Positions 7,405 through 16,294 of a stretch of DNA of 64,000 nucleotides are shown here, in pieces. How positions within the stretch are numbered: position 1 is the first letter of the stretch; every line of letters starts with the position of its first letter. This DNA is from Pegethrix bostrychoides GSE-TBD4-15B. Lineage in GTDB: Bacteria; Cyanobacteriota; Cyanobacteriia; Elainellales; Elainellaceae. The DNA is taken from the NCBI GenBank assembly GCA_019359155.1, contig JAHHHV010000066.1, forward strand, positions 111,061 through 175,060. The letters are read 5' to 3'. The notes beneath the pieces are model-generated. The model did not search any database and had not been told where the DNA came from. It saw only the letters and a list, made by a program, of their open reading frames with translations. Position numbers and translations under genes: made by a program.

Positions 7405-8772
7405 TCATTCAGCACTCACGGTCAACACCTGCGGCGGCGTTGAGTCAGGCGGATAGAGCAAGCTAAACTCAACCAGCCGCCGCTCACCGCCCGCTAGCTC
7501 CAGCCTCACCAGCGGCTCTCCCTGCTGACCGCGTCGCTGCACCAAATGGATATATCGCACTTGCAGCTTGCCCTGATCATCTGCATAGCGCAGTCGGACG
7601 CTACCCCGAAAAAATGTCTGAGTCGGCAGTGGATCGAAAAAGCGCAGACCATTGCGACTCAAGCTGTCTTCTTTGATCGGCGTTTGCAGTGCTAGCGTCA
7701 CGGCCCGGGGCTGACTGTCCGGGTTGACCAGCGGCAGTGACAGATCGTACTGGATGCCGTAGTTACCGTGGGCTTCGTAGGCCGTGTCGGGATAGCGGAC
7801 GCGCATCTGAGCCGACTGGCTTTGGTCGCTGCCCATTCTGCCTCGCGCCAATGTGCTCAGCCCGTAAGAAAAGGCGCTGCCCGCTGCCGGGATGGTCAAG
7901 CTAGCCGAATCGGGATTATCAGTGACCTGGGACTGCCAGCTGGAACCAATTGCCACGCCCGCAACGCGCCCGTAGATAATCTGGTTGGTGGGAGCCGTGT
8001 TGTCGAGCAGGGAGGGCGGACGGTCGCGGGGGGTGACTAGACTGCCAGTTTGCAGCAGGCTCTCCCAGTCTTGCAGGCTAGGCGGAACTTCTCGATTGGC
8101 TGCTGTTCGCGCCATCAGCGCTAGACTTGCCAGATAGACTGGGCCGCTGCTCCGGAGCCGCATCAGGGTTGAGCGACCGTTCACGGGCGGATCGAGCTCG
8201 GCCACCGGAATCGGCAGGTTCAGCAGCATTTGGTAGGCGTTGGGCGCAATGGTGATCCGGGGTGGAAAAATCGCCTGCCGCAGCCCCCGCAGCAGGTCAC
8301 TCATCGCCCGATCACCTGGCCCCGCAAACACCCGACCCAGCGGATTTTCCAGCATTGGCGGCAGCGGGATGAACGGCGCGTCCGGCTGGCTGAGGTAGCT
8401 GGCGGCTTGCAGCGTATCCAGCGTGACCGGGCGACTGCCGGGGTTGTAGGCGATCACACCTAGATAGGCGCTGGTTTTGGCGGGGGAGAGCGCCTTGAAG
8501 ACGTGATGAGCAAAAATGTCGAAGCGTCCGTTGAAGCCGAAGTTGAGATGGGCGGCGGGAGTTACCTTGCCCTCTGGCGGAAAGGTCGAGAGGAGAATGC
8601 CTTCTGTGCCGATAATTTCAGGGCTGTTGCTGTTCAATACAGGCACGTCATCTAGCGCACCGGGCAGCGGACGGACAATTTGCGGAATCACGATCTCCTG
8701 GGCGGGCGGCGGGGCGGGAGACGGAGACGGGGCAGGCGGCGAGGCTTGGGCGAGCAGTAGTGGCAGCAGCAT
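7405..8772 (-). CDS. DUF3370 family secreted protein
   Basis: A 455-residue member of the cyanobacterial DUF3370 family, function unknown. The family hallmark at the N-terminus of the mature protein is present: IVIPQIVRPLPGALDDVPVL, then NSNSPEIIGTEGILLSTFPP and HLNFGFNGRFDIFAHH. A short apolar leader (MLLPLLLAQA) precedes a Pro/Ser/Ala linker (SPPAPSPSPAPPPA), consistent with a short signal sequence and an exported protein. The remainder is rich in beta-strand patterns. The stop lies in a zone of repeated CATTCAGC-like words (7383-7415). It is divergent from the phosphoribosyltransferase gene. Confidence 0.85.
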   Translation of the reverse strand: MLLPLLLAQASPPAPSPSPAPPPAQEIVIPQIVRPLPGALDDVPVLNSNSPEIIGTEGILLSTFPPEGKVTPAAHLNFGFNGRFDIFAHHVFKALSPAKTSAYLGVIAYNPGSRPVTLDTLQAASYLSQPDAPFIPLPPMLENPLGRVFAGPGDRAMSDLLRGLRQAIFPPRITIAPNAYQMLLNLPIPVAELDPPVNGRSTLMRLRSSGPVYLASLALMARTAANREVPPSLQDWESLLQTGSLVTPRDRPPSLLDNTAPTNQIIYGRVAGVAIGSSWQSQVTDNPDSASLTIPAAGSAFSYGLSTLARGRMGSDQSQSAQMRVRYPDTAYEAHGNYGIQYDLSLPLVNPDSQPRAVTLALQTPIKEDSLSRNGLRFFDPLPTQTFFRGSVRLRYADDQGKLQVRYIHLVQRRGQQGEPLVRLELAGGERRLVEFSLLYPPDSTPPQVLTVSAE

Positions 8773-8921
8773 AGAGGTTCTTCAGACAGCCTTCAAAACA
8801 CAGGAGCAAAGCACAAGAGCGTCGGATTCTGAATTTACACCATTTTGTGTGCCGCGCTGGCAAATTCAAGCCTGCGCCAGTTGGTATGATGCTGTTCATC
8901 TTTGCAAGACGAAAACCAGCT

Positions 8922-9476
8922 ATGTCAGACCTCTACGTGTCCTGGACAGAGTACCACCAGAAAATTGAGCAGTTGGCGGCTCGCATTCATCAGTCGGGAT
9001 GGGAATTTGATCAAATTGTCTGCATTGCGCGGGGCGGGCTGCGGGTAGGCGACACGCTTTCCCGGATTTTTGGCCTGCCGCTGGCGATTCTCTCTACTTC
9101 GTCCTATCGCGGATCGGGCAAGCAAAGCCGCAGTTCGCTGGTGTTCTCGCGCGATTTGAGCATGACCACTCCGGGGCTGGGCAGCCAGATTCTGCTAGTG
9201 GATGATCTGGTGGACTCAGGAGAGAGCCTGAAACGCACCCTGAAATGGCTGGATCGCTACTACGGCTTTTACATTGATGAAATCCGGACTGCCGTGCTCT
9301 GGCATAAGGCCTGCTCGACAATTCAGCCCGACTACTATGTGGACTATCTCGACAACAACCCCTGGATTCATCAGCCGTTTGAAATTTACGAGCAGATGAA
9401 CCCAGCCGAAATCCAGCTAGAAAGTGGCATAAAATCTGATCAAGCTCCCTCCTCAACCGCGCGTCCCGATCCCTAA
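8922..9476 (+). CDS. phosphoribosyltransferase family protein
   Basis: Type I phosphoribosyltransferase fold, probably acting on a purine base with PRPP. The PRPP-binding loop is ILLVDDLVDSGESLK, with two Asp and the Thr/Ser loop, at about residues 90-104. An N-terminal segment, FDQIVCIARGGLRVGDTLS, supplies the conserved ARGG region near residue 30. The start is placed at 8922 (MSDLYVSW); an earlier in-frame ATG at 8847 would add 25 residues that overlap the divergent promoter zone and do not look like family sequence. It resembles xanthine/hypoxanthine phosphoribosyltransferase-like proteins common in cyanobacteria; the precise base is undetermined. Confidence 0.87.
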   Translation: MSDLYVSWTEYHQKIEQLAARIHQSGWEFDQIVCIARGGLRVGDTLSRIFGLPLAILSTSSYRGSGKQSRSSLVFSRDLSMTTPGLGSQILLVDDLVDSGESLKRTLKWLDRYYGFYIDEIRTAVLWHKACSTIQPDYYVDYLDNNPWIHQPFEIYEQMNPAEIQLESGIKSDQAPSSTARPDP

Positions 9477-9615
9477 GAATTGCTTAAGATCGCGTCAGGC
9501 ATACCTTTTGGCACCTACTCTGGCTAAAAGGGGCAGCACCCTGCGCTAGTTTAGGTAGAGTCATCGTTTAGATCGGCTTAGATCAGCAGTTCAATTCAGC
9601 ACCCAAAATCAGCTT

Positions 9616-12156
9616 ATGACCAGTCAGCCAATGGATTGTGTTCGCGTAGAAGATGATCGGACAGGAACAACTGTTGATACGCTCAAGCGAGCGCTCGCCG
9701 ACAACTTATACTACATCCAGGGAAAAGACGAAAACTTCGCCACCCTCTACGACTACTACATGGCGCTGGCCTACACGGTGCGCGACCGACTGGTACATCG
9801 CCGCATCAAAACGGCGCAAACCTATTTTGACAAAGACATCAAAGTTGTCTACTACCTCTCCGCCGAATTTTTAATTGGGCGGCTGCTGCTCAACAACTTG
9901 ATCAATATTGGCCTCTATGACCAGATGCAGCAGGCGCTCAAAGAAGCTGGCCTGAATTTGGACGATTTGCTAGAAGGCGAAGAGGAGCCGGGGTTGGGCA
10001 ACGGCGGCTTGGGACGACTTGCCGCCTGCTTTTTGGACTCAATGGCGACGCTAGAAATCCCGGCGATGGGCTACGGCATCCGCTATGAGTTCGGGATTTT
10101 TGACCAGTATATCCAAGACGGCTGGCAGGTCGAATACCCGGACAACTGGCTGAGATTTGGCAATCCCTGGGAAATTCCTCGCCCTGACTATATGGTTGAG
10201 GTGAAGTTTGGTGGACATACCGAAACACATCTTGATTCAGACGGCAATAAGCGAGTTCAGTGGTCGCCTGGAATTACGGTATACGGTACGCCCTATGATA
10301 CGCCGATTCCTGGCTATGGCAACAACACTGTGAATACGCTGCGGCTTTGGTCAGCCAGGGCTGGGCAAGATTTTGACTTCCATATTTTCAACGCAGGTGA
10401 CTACACGCAGGCGGTCGCTGCCAAGACCTTCTCTGAGAACATCTCGAAGGTGCTGTACCCGAACGACAATACGCCGCAGGGCAAGGAGCTACGGCTTCAG
10501 CAGCAGTACTTCTTTGTTGCCTGCTCGCTGCAAGATATTGTGCGGCTGTATTTGCGGAAGCACCAGTCGTTTGATGCCTTCCCTGACAAGGTGGCGATCC
10601 AGCTTAACGACACGCACCCGGCGATTAGCGTGGCTGAGCTGATGCGGATTTTCCTAGACGAGCATAGCCTAGACTGGAAGTATGCCTGGGAACTCACTCG
10701 CCGCACCTTCGCCTATACCAACCATACGTTGCTAGCTGAGGCGCTGGAAAAATGGCCGGTCAGCCTGTTTGGGCGGCTGTTGCCTCGGCATCTGGAGATT
10801 ATCTACGAGATTAACCAGAGCTTTATGGATGAGATCAACGCAAAATATCCGGGTGACTACTCCAAAATGTCGCGGATGTCGTTGATTGAAGAAGGCCAGG
10901 AGAAGCAGGTACGGATGGCGCATTTGGCCTGCGTGGGTAGCCATACGGTCAATGGCGTGGCAGCGCTGCATACTGAGTTAATCAAGCAGCAGCTCATGCA
11001 GGATTTCTATCAGCTCTGGCCGGATAAGTTCCAGAACAAAACCAACGGCATCACGCCCCGCCGCTGGCTGCTGATGAGCAACCCAGAGCTGTCAGGGCTA
11101 ATTACCGAGAAAATTGGAGACGGCTGGGTCAAAGACCTCGACAAGCTGCGCCAGATTGAACCATACGCTGACGATCCGGAGTTCCGGGTGCGCTGGCGGC
11201 AGATCAAGCAGGATCGCAAGCAGAAACTAGCCCAATATATTCTGCGGAGTAATGGCCTAGAAGTTGATCCGCATTCGCTGTTTGATGTGCAGATTAAACG
11301 CATTCACGAGTATAAGCGGCAACTGCTCTGCGCTATGCATATGATTGCGCTCTACAACCGGGTCAAGGCCAATCCGGGTATGGATCTGGTGCCCCGCACC
11401 TTCATTTTCGGCGGCAAGGCAGCTCCGGGCTATTTTGTCGCCAAGATGGTGGTGAAGCTGATTAACTCAATCGGCGAGGTCATCAACAACGATCCGGATA
11501 TCGCCGGTCGATTGAAGGTGGTGTTTTTGGCAAACTACTCGGTATCGCTGGGGCAGTTTGCCTATCCGGCTGCGGATCTGTCTGAGCAGGTTTCGACAGC
11601 GGGTAAGGAGGCATCCGGCACAGGCAATATGAAGTTCTCGCTGAACGGGGCGCTGACAATTGGCACGCTGGACGGCGCGAACGTGGAGATCCGCGAGGAG
11701 GTGGGAGCCGAAAACTTCTTCCTGTTTGGACTGACGGCACAGGAAGTGATGGCGAAGAAAGCCGCAGGCTATAGGCCGACCGACTACTATCACTCGAATC
11801 CAGTGCTGAAGCAGGTGATTGACCAGATGGGTTCGGGCTTCTTTTCGCCTCAAGAGCCGGGGCTGTTTATGTCGCTGGTGGATTCGCTCTTGCACAGCGA
11901 TGAGTACATGCTGCTGGCTGATTTCCAAGCCTATCTCGATTGTCAGGATCGGGTCAGCGAGGCGTTCCGGGATCAGGACAACTGGGCGCGGATGTCGATT
12001 CTCAACGTGGCGCGGATGGGCAAGTTCTCATCTGACCGGACGATTGATCAGTACTGCAAAGAGATCTGGCAGGTTGAACCAATGCCGATTGATCTAGGGG
12101 TCTATTCGCAGGAAACCGCTGGCTTGAAGGTGACTAAAGCCCCTGAGCAGGCTTAG
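9616..12156 (+). CDS. glgP: glycogen/starch/alpha-glucan phosphorylase
   Basis: GT35 phosphorylase that releases glucose 1-phosphate from the ends of stored glycogen, in the cytosol. The 846-residue length and every landmark fit: ENFATLYDYYMALAYTVRDR near the start, YYLSAEFLIGRLLLNNL, GLGNGGLGRLAACFLDSMA, FNAGDY, the NDTHPAISVAELMR region, and the pyridoxal-phosphate site near residue 675 (EASGTGNMKFSLNGALTIG), with the PLP lysine in GNMKF. There is no sign of truncation. It has its own promoter space (139 bases upstream) and ends convergently with a Uma2 gene 63 bases away. Confidence 0.97.
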   Translation: MTSQPMDCVRVEDDRTGTTVDTLKRALADNLYYIQGKDENFATLYDYYMALAYTVRDRLVHRRIKTAQTYFDKDIKVVYYLSAEFLIGRLLLNNLINIGLYDQMQQALKEAGLNLDDLLEGEEEPGLGNGGLGRLAACFLDSMATLEIPAMGYGIRYEFGIFDQYIQDGWQVEYPDNWLRFGNPWEIPRPDYMVEVKFGGHTETHLDSDGNKRVQWSPGITVYGTPYDTPIPGYGNNTVNTLRLWSARAGQDFDFHIFNAGDYTQAVAAKTFSENISKVLYPNDNTPQGKELRLQQQYFFVACSLQDIVRLYLRKHQSFDAFPDKVAIQLNDTHPAISVAELMRIFLDEHSLDWKYAWELTRRTFAYTNHTLLAEALEKWPVSLFGRLLPRHLEIIYEINQSFMDEINAKYPGDYSKMSRMSLIEEGQEKQVRMAHLACVGSHTVNGVAALHTELIKQQLMQDFYQLWPDKFQNKTNGITPRRWLLMSNPELSGLITEKIGDGWVKDLDKLRQIEPYADDPEFRVRWRQIKQDRKQKLAQYILRSNGLEVDPHSLFDVQIKRIHEYKRQLLCAMHMIALYNRVKANPGMDLVPRTFIFGGKAAPGYFVAKMVVKLINSIGEVINNDPDIAGRLKVVFLANYSVSLGQFAYPAADLSEQVSTAGKEASGTGNMKFSLNGALTIGTLDGANVEIREEVGAENFFLFGLTAQEVMAKKAAGYRPTDYYHSNPVLKQVIDQMGSGFFSPQEPGLFMSLVDSLLHSDEYMLLADFQAYLDCQDRVSEAFRDQDNWARMSILNVARMGKFSSDRTIDQYCKEIWQVEPMPIDLGVYSQETAGLKVTKAPEQA

Positions 12157-12219
12157 GTTACTGTCGGCTGAATAGCTTGGCTAATTAGTGTGGCTAAATG
12201 GTTTGAGGCTGGCCTTGTG

Positions 12220-12819
12220 CTAGCCCCTTTCTGTTTCTACGGGCGGTGATGGCTCTAGCGCCACGTCTTCGTAAACTGCTGCTAGCGTGGCTTCAAATTG
12301 AATGCTCTGGAGCTGAAACTGCTGCTGTTCGGCCCTGTAAAGTTGCAGTATCCATTGCCCTTCGGCGTTGCGGCGAAAGCATTCGATCTGCTGTCGTCTG
12401 GTGTTAATCAAAACATATTCTTGCAGGCTGTCTAGTTTCATGTAGTCGAAAAATTTATCGCCCCGATCAAAGGCTTCGGTGGAGTCGGAGAGCACTTCCA
12501 CAATCAGAGTTGGGTGCTGTTTATAGGTGGACGTGGCCTGATCGCGCGGGTCGCAGGTGACGAGGATATCGGGGTAGTAAAACCGATTCAGCGACTCGAT
12601 TCTTGCCTTCATGTCGGCAATGTAAACGCGACAGCCGCTGCCTCGAACGTGACTCCGCAGCAGCGCAAACAAATTTCCAGTCACCGTAACGTGTGCATCG
12701 CTAGCCCCAGCCATCGCGTAGACCTGCCCATCGATGTATTCGTGTTTGATGGGGCTGTTTGACTCAAGCTGAAGGTATTCGTCGGGCGTGAGGTGGGAGT
12801 GGCTGGGAGAGACAATCAT
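12220..12819 (-). CDS. Uma2 family (DUF820) PD-(D/E)XK nuclease-fold protein, 2
   Basis: A second Uma2/DUF820 protein, of the standard short type (199 residues). The family pattern is complete: LTPDEYLQLE and KHEYIDGQVYAMAGAS (the EyidG strand), then HVTVTGNLFALL, FYYPDILVTCD (catalytic Asp), LIVEVLSDSTEAFDRGDKF (E-V-L-S strand with downstream Lys) and LQEYVLINTRRQQIE. These proteins are predicted nucleases with unproven function and are present in dozens of copies in many cyanobacteria. It is only distantly related to the copy at 3.9-4.7 kb, judging from the different N- and C-termini. Confidence 0.9.
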   Translation of the reverse strand: MIVSPSHSHLTPDEYLQLESNSPIKHEYIDGQVYAMAGASDAHVTVTGNLFALLRSHVRGSGCRVYIADMKARIESLNRFYYPDILVTCDPRDQATSTYKQHPTLIVEVLSDSTEAFDRGDKFFDYMKLDSLQEYVLINTRRQQIECFRRNAEGQWILQLYRAEQQQFQLQSIQFEATLAAVYEDVALEPSPPVETERG

Positions 12820-12978
12820 CAGCGCTGCGGGTTTTGGCGGAGCATCTCTTTTAGTTTACAGTTATTACTTTGGGGAAGTCATATCGCTGTGCATTGGCAA
12901 ATTCTGCAAAATTGCCGAAAGTCTTGGAATTTGCTGGGTTGCTGTCGTAGAACAATCGTGGAGTTGAGAAATTCCCCA

Positions 12979-13215
12979 TGGTAAACCCGTTGACCTTGAT
13001 GGCTGGCGCGCTTGCGAAATTGGCGTTTGATGAGGTTTGTTCAGTCGGGCGCAGGCGGGATGGCGAAGCAGTCGGTGGGTGGTGGCAACCGATTTCAAGA
13101 CTGGTTCACAAGACTCTATAATTTTCCAAAAAACTGGAGAATCACATTGATGCGATTTGGTACTTCGTTCACCCCTACAACTCATCCTTACTTGTTTAGG
13201 AATACCTCTATATGA
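12979..13215 (+). pseudogene. remnant of small cyanobacterial 'MVNPLT' family protein
   Basis: The reading frame opens with MVNPLTLMAGALAKLAFDE (from ATG 12979), which to my knowledge matches the N-terminus of a family of small hypothetical cyanobacterial proteins, often adjacent to NACHT-type or toxin-like genes. In those the sequence continues with a Gly/Ala/Lys-rich stretch. Here that continuation (FVQSGAGGMAKQSVGG) is found in the next frame, starting at about 13037: one additional G in GATGAGGTTT breaks the frame. Without repair the protein stops after 48 residues. Beyond about 13100 the second frame no longer resembles the family, so the 3' part is probably also lost. Recognition of the family is from memory. 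Confidence 0.5.
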
Positions 13216-13372
13216 AAGCGATCTGAGTGCTTTGAAGATTGTCTTTCCAGCGATCGATCTACGCTACTGGATATCACAACTCAAGTCTCAATTGATTGCT
13301 TCTGGTCACGAATCTCTGAACGAGATCGGCACAGAACTTGGAACCAGATTAGTTCGATTGAGTAATACCTGA
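13157..13372 (+). other. unassigned ORF in accessory spacer
   Basis: An open frame of 71 codons partly overlaps the preceding remnant. Its later part (YESDLSALKIVFPAIDLRYW, then ISQLKSQLIASGHESLNEIG) has a protein-like hydrophobic pattern, but I recognise no family and no ribosome binding site. The surrounding 12820-13492 spacer is unusually long for this genome and appears to hold only gene debris. This may be a fragment of a lost gene rather than an expressed one. Confidence 0.2.
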
Positions 13373-13492
13373 GGATATAGATTAATTCCCTCCCAACCCT
13401 CAATCCTGCGAGCTTCCAGAACTCTCAAAGTCTCCTAATTCTAAGGGACTTAGGGGGCTACCAAAGCTTGAAACGCTCAGGACTAGCTCGTG

Positions 13493-15763
13493 CTACAGTC
13501 CACAAGTCTCTGCGCGAGAAAAGAGATGCACACACAACACCTTTAACAAGAAACTAAAACCCCCACTAGGAAGTTCTCCGACGAGAGAGTTTGGAAGATC
13601 GAAACTGAGGTTTTCGTATCTCCTAAATTCGTTGTCCCTACGCCACCCAACGCGATCGAAAAACTCGCGCCAGTCCTCCAAATTGTAAGTCTTTGGGCTA
13701 CCAAATTCTTGCCAGATCTGCTTCTGGACGCTAAAGCCCCATTTACCGTTGCTATGTTCAACCCACAGCCGATCAATCGTCACTAGTTCTTTGCAGGGGA
13801 AGCTAAGTATGTCGTCTACTGAGAAAATGTCGCCAATTTCTTTGCCAACTGTGGTGATCATCAGCTCATAGGTTTCTCGATCCGCTGCTTTCCATTCAGC
13901 ATTGGTTAGCATGTTCTCCAATGGTTGAAACCGAGCAGTTGTGATCTCGTTCACCAGCGCTGGATTGAGGCGGCGGCGTTGGGTATTGGTGCTGTCGCGC
14001 CAGCAGTCGTAGGCTAAATGAACGTACTGCTGATCTAGCGCTGCTCGCAATAGCGATATCGGATCAATCTGCGCTGCATAAAGCCGAATTGTGGAGTACC
14101 AAAACGGTTCATTCAGATGCGGATAGAGCAAAGCCTCTTGCCGCAAGCGCTTGACTTCCGCCGCCGCCAAATACTCCTGAAAGCTAAGGTGGGTAAACTC
14201 ATACTCTTCCGGTTCGCGTTCCACTAGCAATTCGCTCACCTGCACAATCTGCTCCAAGAAATCTTCGGGATGCACAGTTTCATCCTGCTGCGCTAAATGC
14301 TGAGCCAACAGCGGCAGCAATTCCTGCTTCGAGATCTGCTCTAGCTGACGCTGCATCATCTCCAGCGCCAAACCCTGAAGCACAACCTGCCGCTCGTCGG
14401 CTTCCAGCAATAGCTCAACATTGCGAGCATTTGGGCGGTTTCGGAGCTGAAGCGTGCAAATTTCTTGATACAGCTCAGCCCGACGGCGTGGCAGTTCAGC
14501 GCTGGGGTTAGTGCGGTGAAACGTGGCGATCATATTCAAGATCAGCGGATTTTTCGCCATGTCCCTCAGCTCTTGGCGGCGATCAATCTGTTCCAGCAAA
14601 TCAGCGGCGTTGCGATTCGCCTGCTGCTCCACATCTAGCGTGTTGCGTCCGCCTCTGGCATAGCGCTCCTGACAGAGATACCACTGCCGCACAAATTTCT
14701 GTCGCTGCTCCCGGTTAAACGCCTGCACAAATAAAGCCGTGCGCGGCTTCTCGCCCACGTATAGCTCATAGCCCCCCGGACGCGAACTAAGCAAAAACAC
14801 CGACTCGCTATATTGCCGCATCTGAGCGCTAATCCACTGGCTGACGGCTTTTCGTTCGTGGTCAGCTACCTCATCAAAGCCATCTAGCATCACCAGCGCT
14901 CGCCCAGCTTCCAGCAGATTCACTGCCCAATTCGGCGGTACCTTCAATCTCTGGCTTCCCGGCAAATCAGGAATATGCTGCTGCGTGATCAGCTCCGACA
15001 AACTCGGCGGATTTTCCTGGCTCAAAACCTTCCGCCACTTCCGCAGATACAGCAAAACAGGCACCAGCTTGGGCGCACGATATTTGCGATAGTTTCCCTC
15101 GGCGTAGCTAAACGCAATATGCTTCAGCAGCGTCGTTTTGCCATAGCCACCCCAAGCCAAAATCGCCATCTGTCGGTAAGCAGGCTCTTGTCTCACCTTG
15201 CACAGCAAATCCCAGATCAACAGCCCAGGCTGCTTTTCCTGATCTTCACCCGCTTCTGCATTCAGCAAATCTGGGCGAAATCCAGCTATCAGCGCATCGC
15301 CGCTCAGCTTCAGGGGCACAAAAACCTCTCGCAGCATCGGCGTAAAAATCCCGCTACGTTGCTCCATGCCTTCTGGCTTATAGTCCTGACAGTCCAAACC
15401 CTGACATCTCAGATACTTGGCTTCAAAGCCAGAAAACTGCCACTTTAAAGCCTGATCTAGACTATCCAGCCATTTGCTCAGCGCATCTGCATCCTGCTTG
15501 CCCTTTCCGGCATAAATTTCTGACAGTCGCTCCACAAAGTTCTTGCTGTAAGCAGCCCAAACCGCCGTCACAACCGTCACTGGAAAAGTCAGCAATACCT
15601 GCGCCCACTCTTGCCTCAGCAAGAAGCCAAAAAACAGCCAGCTACTTCCACCCAACGGCATCCACTGGATCAAAGGCTGCACAATCTGCCGCTGCACAAA
15701 CCGCCGCTCTGAGCTAGGCGATCGCTGTTCTGGCTGCTTCTGAGACTCTGATTCTTGGGGCAT
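13493..15763 (-). CDS. membrane-anchored NACHT ATPase with C-terminal GUN4 domain
   Basis: A 756-residue STAND-type ATPase. The N-terminus has two apolar segments (about 38-50 and 56-72) that could anchor it in a membrane. The NACHT domain follows: the P-loop is in ILAWGGYGKTTLLKHIA (residues 205-211), Walker B is ALVMLDGFDEVAD (289-301), and a sensor-like FLLSSRPGG lies at 323-331. A helical region follows (PRRRAELYQEICTL, LSFQEYLAAAEV), as in other NACHT proteins. The last 147 residues are a GUN4 domain: LENMLTNAEWKAADRETYEL, ILSFPCKELVTIDRLWVEHS, KWGFSVQKQIWQ and FFDRVGWR. GUN4 domains bind porphyrins and regulate Mg-chelatase. In this setting the domain may be a ligand sensor for the switch ATPase, which is inference. 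It is flanked by gene debris and tiny ORFs. Confidence 0.88.
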   Translation of the reverse strand: MPQESESQKQPEQRSPSSERRFVQRQIVQPLIQWMPLGGSSWLFFGFLLRQEWAQVLLTFPVTVVTAVWAAYSKNFVERLSEIYAGKGKQDADALSKWLDSLDQALKWQFSGFEAKYLRCQGLDCQDYKPEGMEQRSGIFTPMLREVFVPLKLSGDALIAGFRPDLLNAEAGEDQEKQPGLLIWDLLCKVRQEPAYRQMAILAWGGYGKTTLLKHIAFSYAEGNYRKYRAPKLVPVLLYLRKWRKVLSQENPPSLSELITQQHIPDLPGSQRLKVPPNWAVNLLEAGRALVMLDGFDEVADHERKAVSQWISAQMRQYSESVFLLSSRPGGYELYVGEKPRTALFVQAFNREQRQKFVRQWYLCQERYARGGRNTLDVEQQANRNAADLLEQIDRRQELRDMAKNPLILNMIATFHRTNPSAELPRRRAELYQEICTLQLRNRPNARNVELLLEADERQVVLQGLALEMMQRQLEQISKQELLPLLAQHLAQQDETVHPEDFLEQIVQVSELLVEREPEEYEFTHLSFQEYLAAAEVKRLRQEALLYPHLNEPFWYSTIRLYAAQIDPISLLRAALDQQYVHLAYDCWRDSTNTQRRRLNPALVNEITTARFQPLENMLTNAEWKAADRETYELMITTVGKEIGDIFSVDDILSFPCKELVTIDRLWVEHSNGKWGFSVQKQIWQEFGSPKTYNLEDWREFFDRVGWRRDNEFRRYENLSFDLPNSLVGELPSGGFSFLLKVLCVHLFSRAETCGL

Positions 15764-15798
15764 AACAAAAGCTGAAATCCAGGAAAATTGCCTTCATT

Positions 15799-15954
15799 AT
15801 GGCTCACCCACCTTGGATAGAGCCGCTTGAACCTCACTGGATCTGGTTGGCCCCTGGAAATGGCAGCAGCCTGAAAGCCACCTGCTTGGCCGTCATTTCC
15901 TATGAGCTTGGTCAGGCTGTCAACTATCTAGGCCATCCCCTCATGTCAATTTAA
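15799..15954 (+). CDS. possible 51-residue protein divergent from the NACHT gene
   Basis: A short ORF starting only 35 bases from the divergent NACHT-GUN4 start and encoding 51 residues (beginning MAHPPWIEPLEPHWIWLAPG). The composition is protein-like (four Trp/Tyr-rich positions early, then an apolar helix ATCLAVISYELGQAV), but I know no homologue and the only purine-rich stretch (AGGAAAA) is rather far from the ATG. Its stop lies in a tandem duplication of TTTAACTGTGGCCG (15950-15963 and 15964-15977). A chance ORF is as likely as a gene. Confidence 0.25.
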   Translation: MAHPPWIEPLEPHWIWLAPGNGSSLKATCLAVISYELGQAVNYLGHPLMSI

Positions 15955-16057
15955 CTGTGGCCGTTTAACTGTGGCCGTAGAGTTAACGCTTGATTAAGAA
16001 ACAATTATTTTCTGGTGAAAATTAGGCATTCTGGAATTCCAATTTGGAGTTTTTGAC

Positions 16058-16201
16058 ATGTCACGTCTAATCATGCTTCCTCTACTTTTCGCGATGCTGA
16101 TTGCAGAAGCGCAGTCAGCTCAAGCCACCCAAATTCCCTGGTGTATGCGAGTCGTGCCGAGCGGCGAGCTGGTGTTTTGGTATGGCAACCGATGTCGGTG
16201 A
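16058..16201 (+). CDS. small secreted Cys-containing peptide
   Basis: A 47-residue ORF with a good ribosome binding site (GGAG, 9 bases before the ATG) and a convincing signal peptide: MSRLIMLPLLFAMLIAEAQS with an AQA-type cleavage site (SAQA-TQ). The mature part is only about 25 residues and contains two cysteines (IPWCMRV and GNRCR), which could form a disulfide in the periplasm. No family is recognised. It lies 93 bases upstream of rpsD on the same strand, but a separate promoter probably serves rpsD. Support comes from the signal sequence and the ribosome site; homology is untested. Confidence 0.45.
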   Translation: MSRLIMLPLLFAMLIAEAQSAQATQIPWCMRVVPSGELVFWYGNRCR

Positions 16202-16208
16202 ATCGAGG

Positions 16209-16238
16209 TTGTCGAGATTGCTTAGCTGGAGGTAGAAT
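16209..16238 (+). promoter_or_regulatory. candidate rpsD promoter
   Basis: TTGTCG (16209-16214) and TAGAAT (16233-16238) are separated by 18 bases, a fair match to the group 1 sigma factor consensus. The predicted transcript would start near 16245 and leave a leader of about 50 bases with GAGGA before the rpsD ATG. Prediction from sequence only. Confidence 0.4.
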
Positions 16239-16294
16239 AAGGACTTTGGCTAGTCTAGCCAGCTCAAAATTCAGACCTTCAAGAGGAAATCTAG

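Noticed and set aside
14975..15448. Open frame of 157 codons opposite the NACHT domain
   Set aside because: Antisense shadow; Gln/Leu/Arg-rich without pattern, while the other strand encodes intact NACHT motifs.
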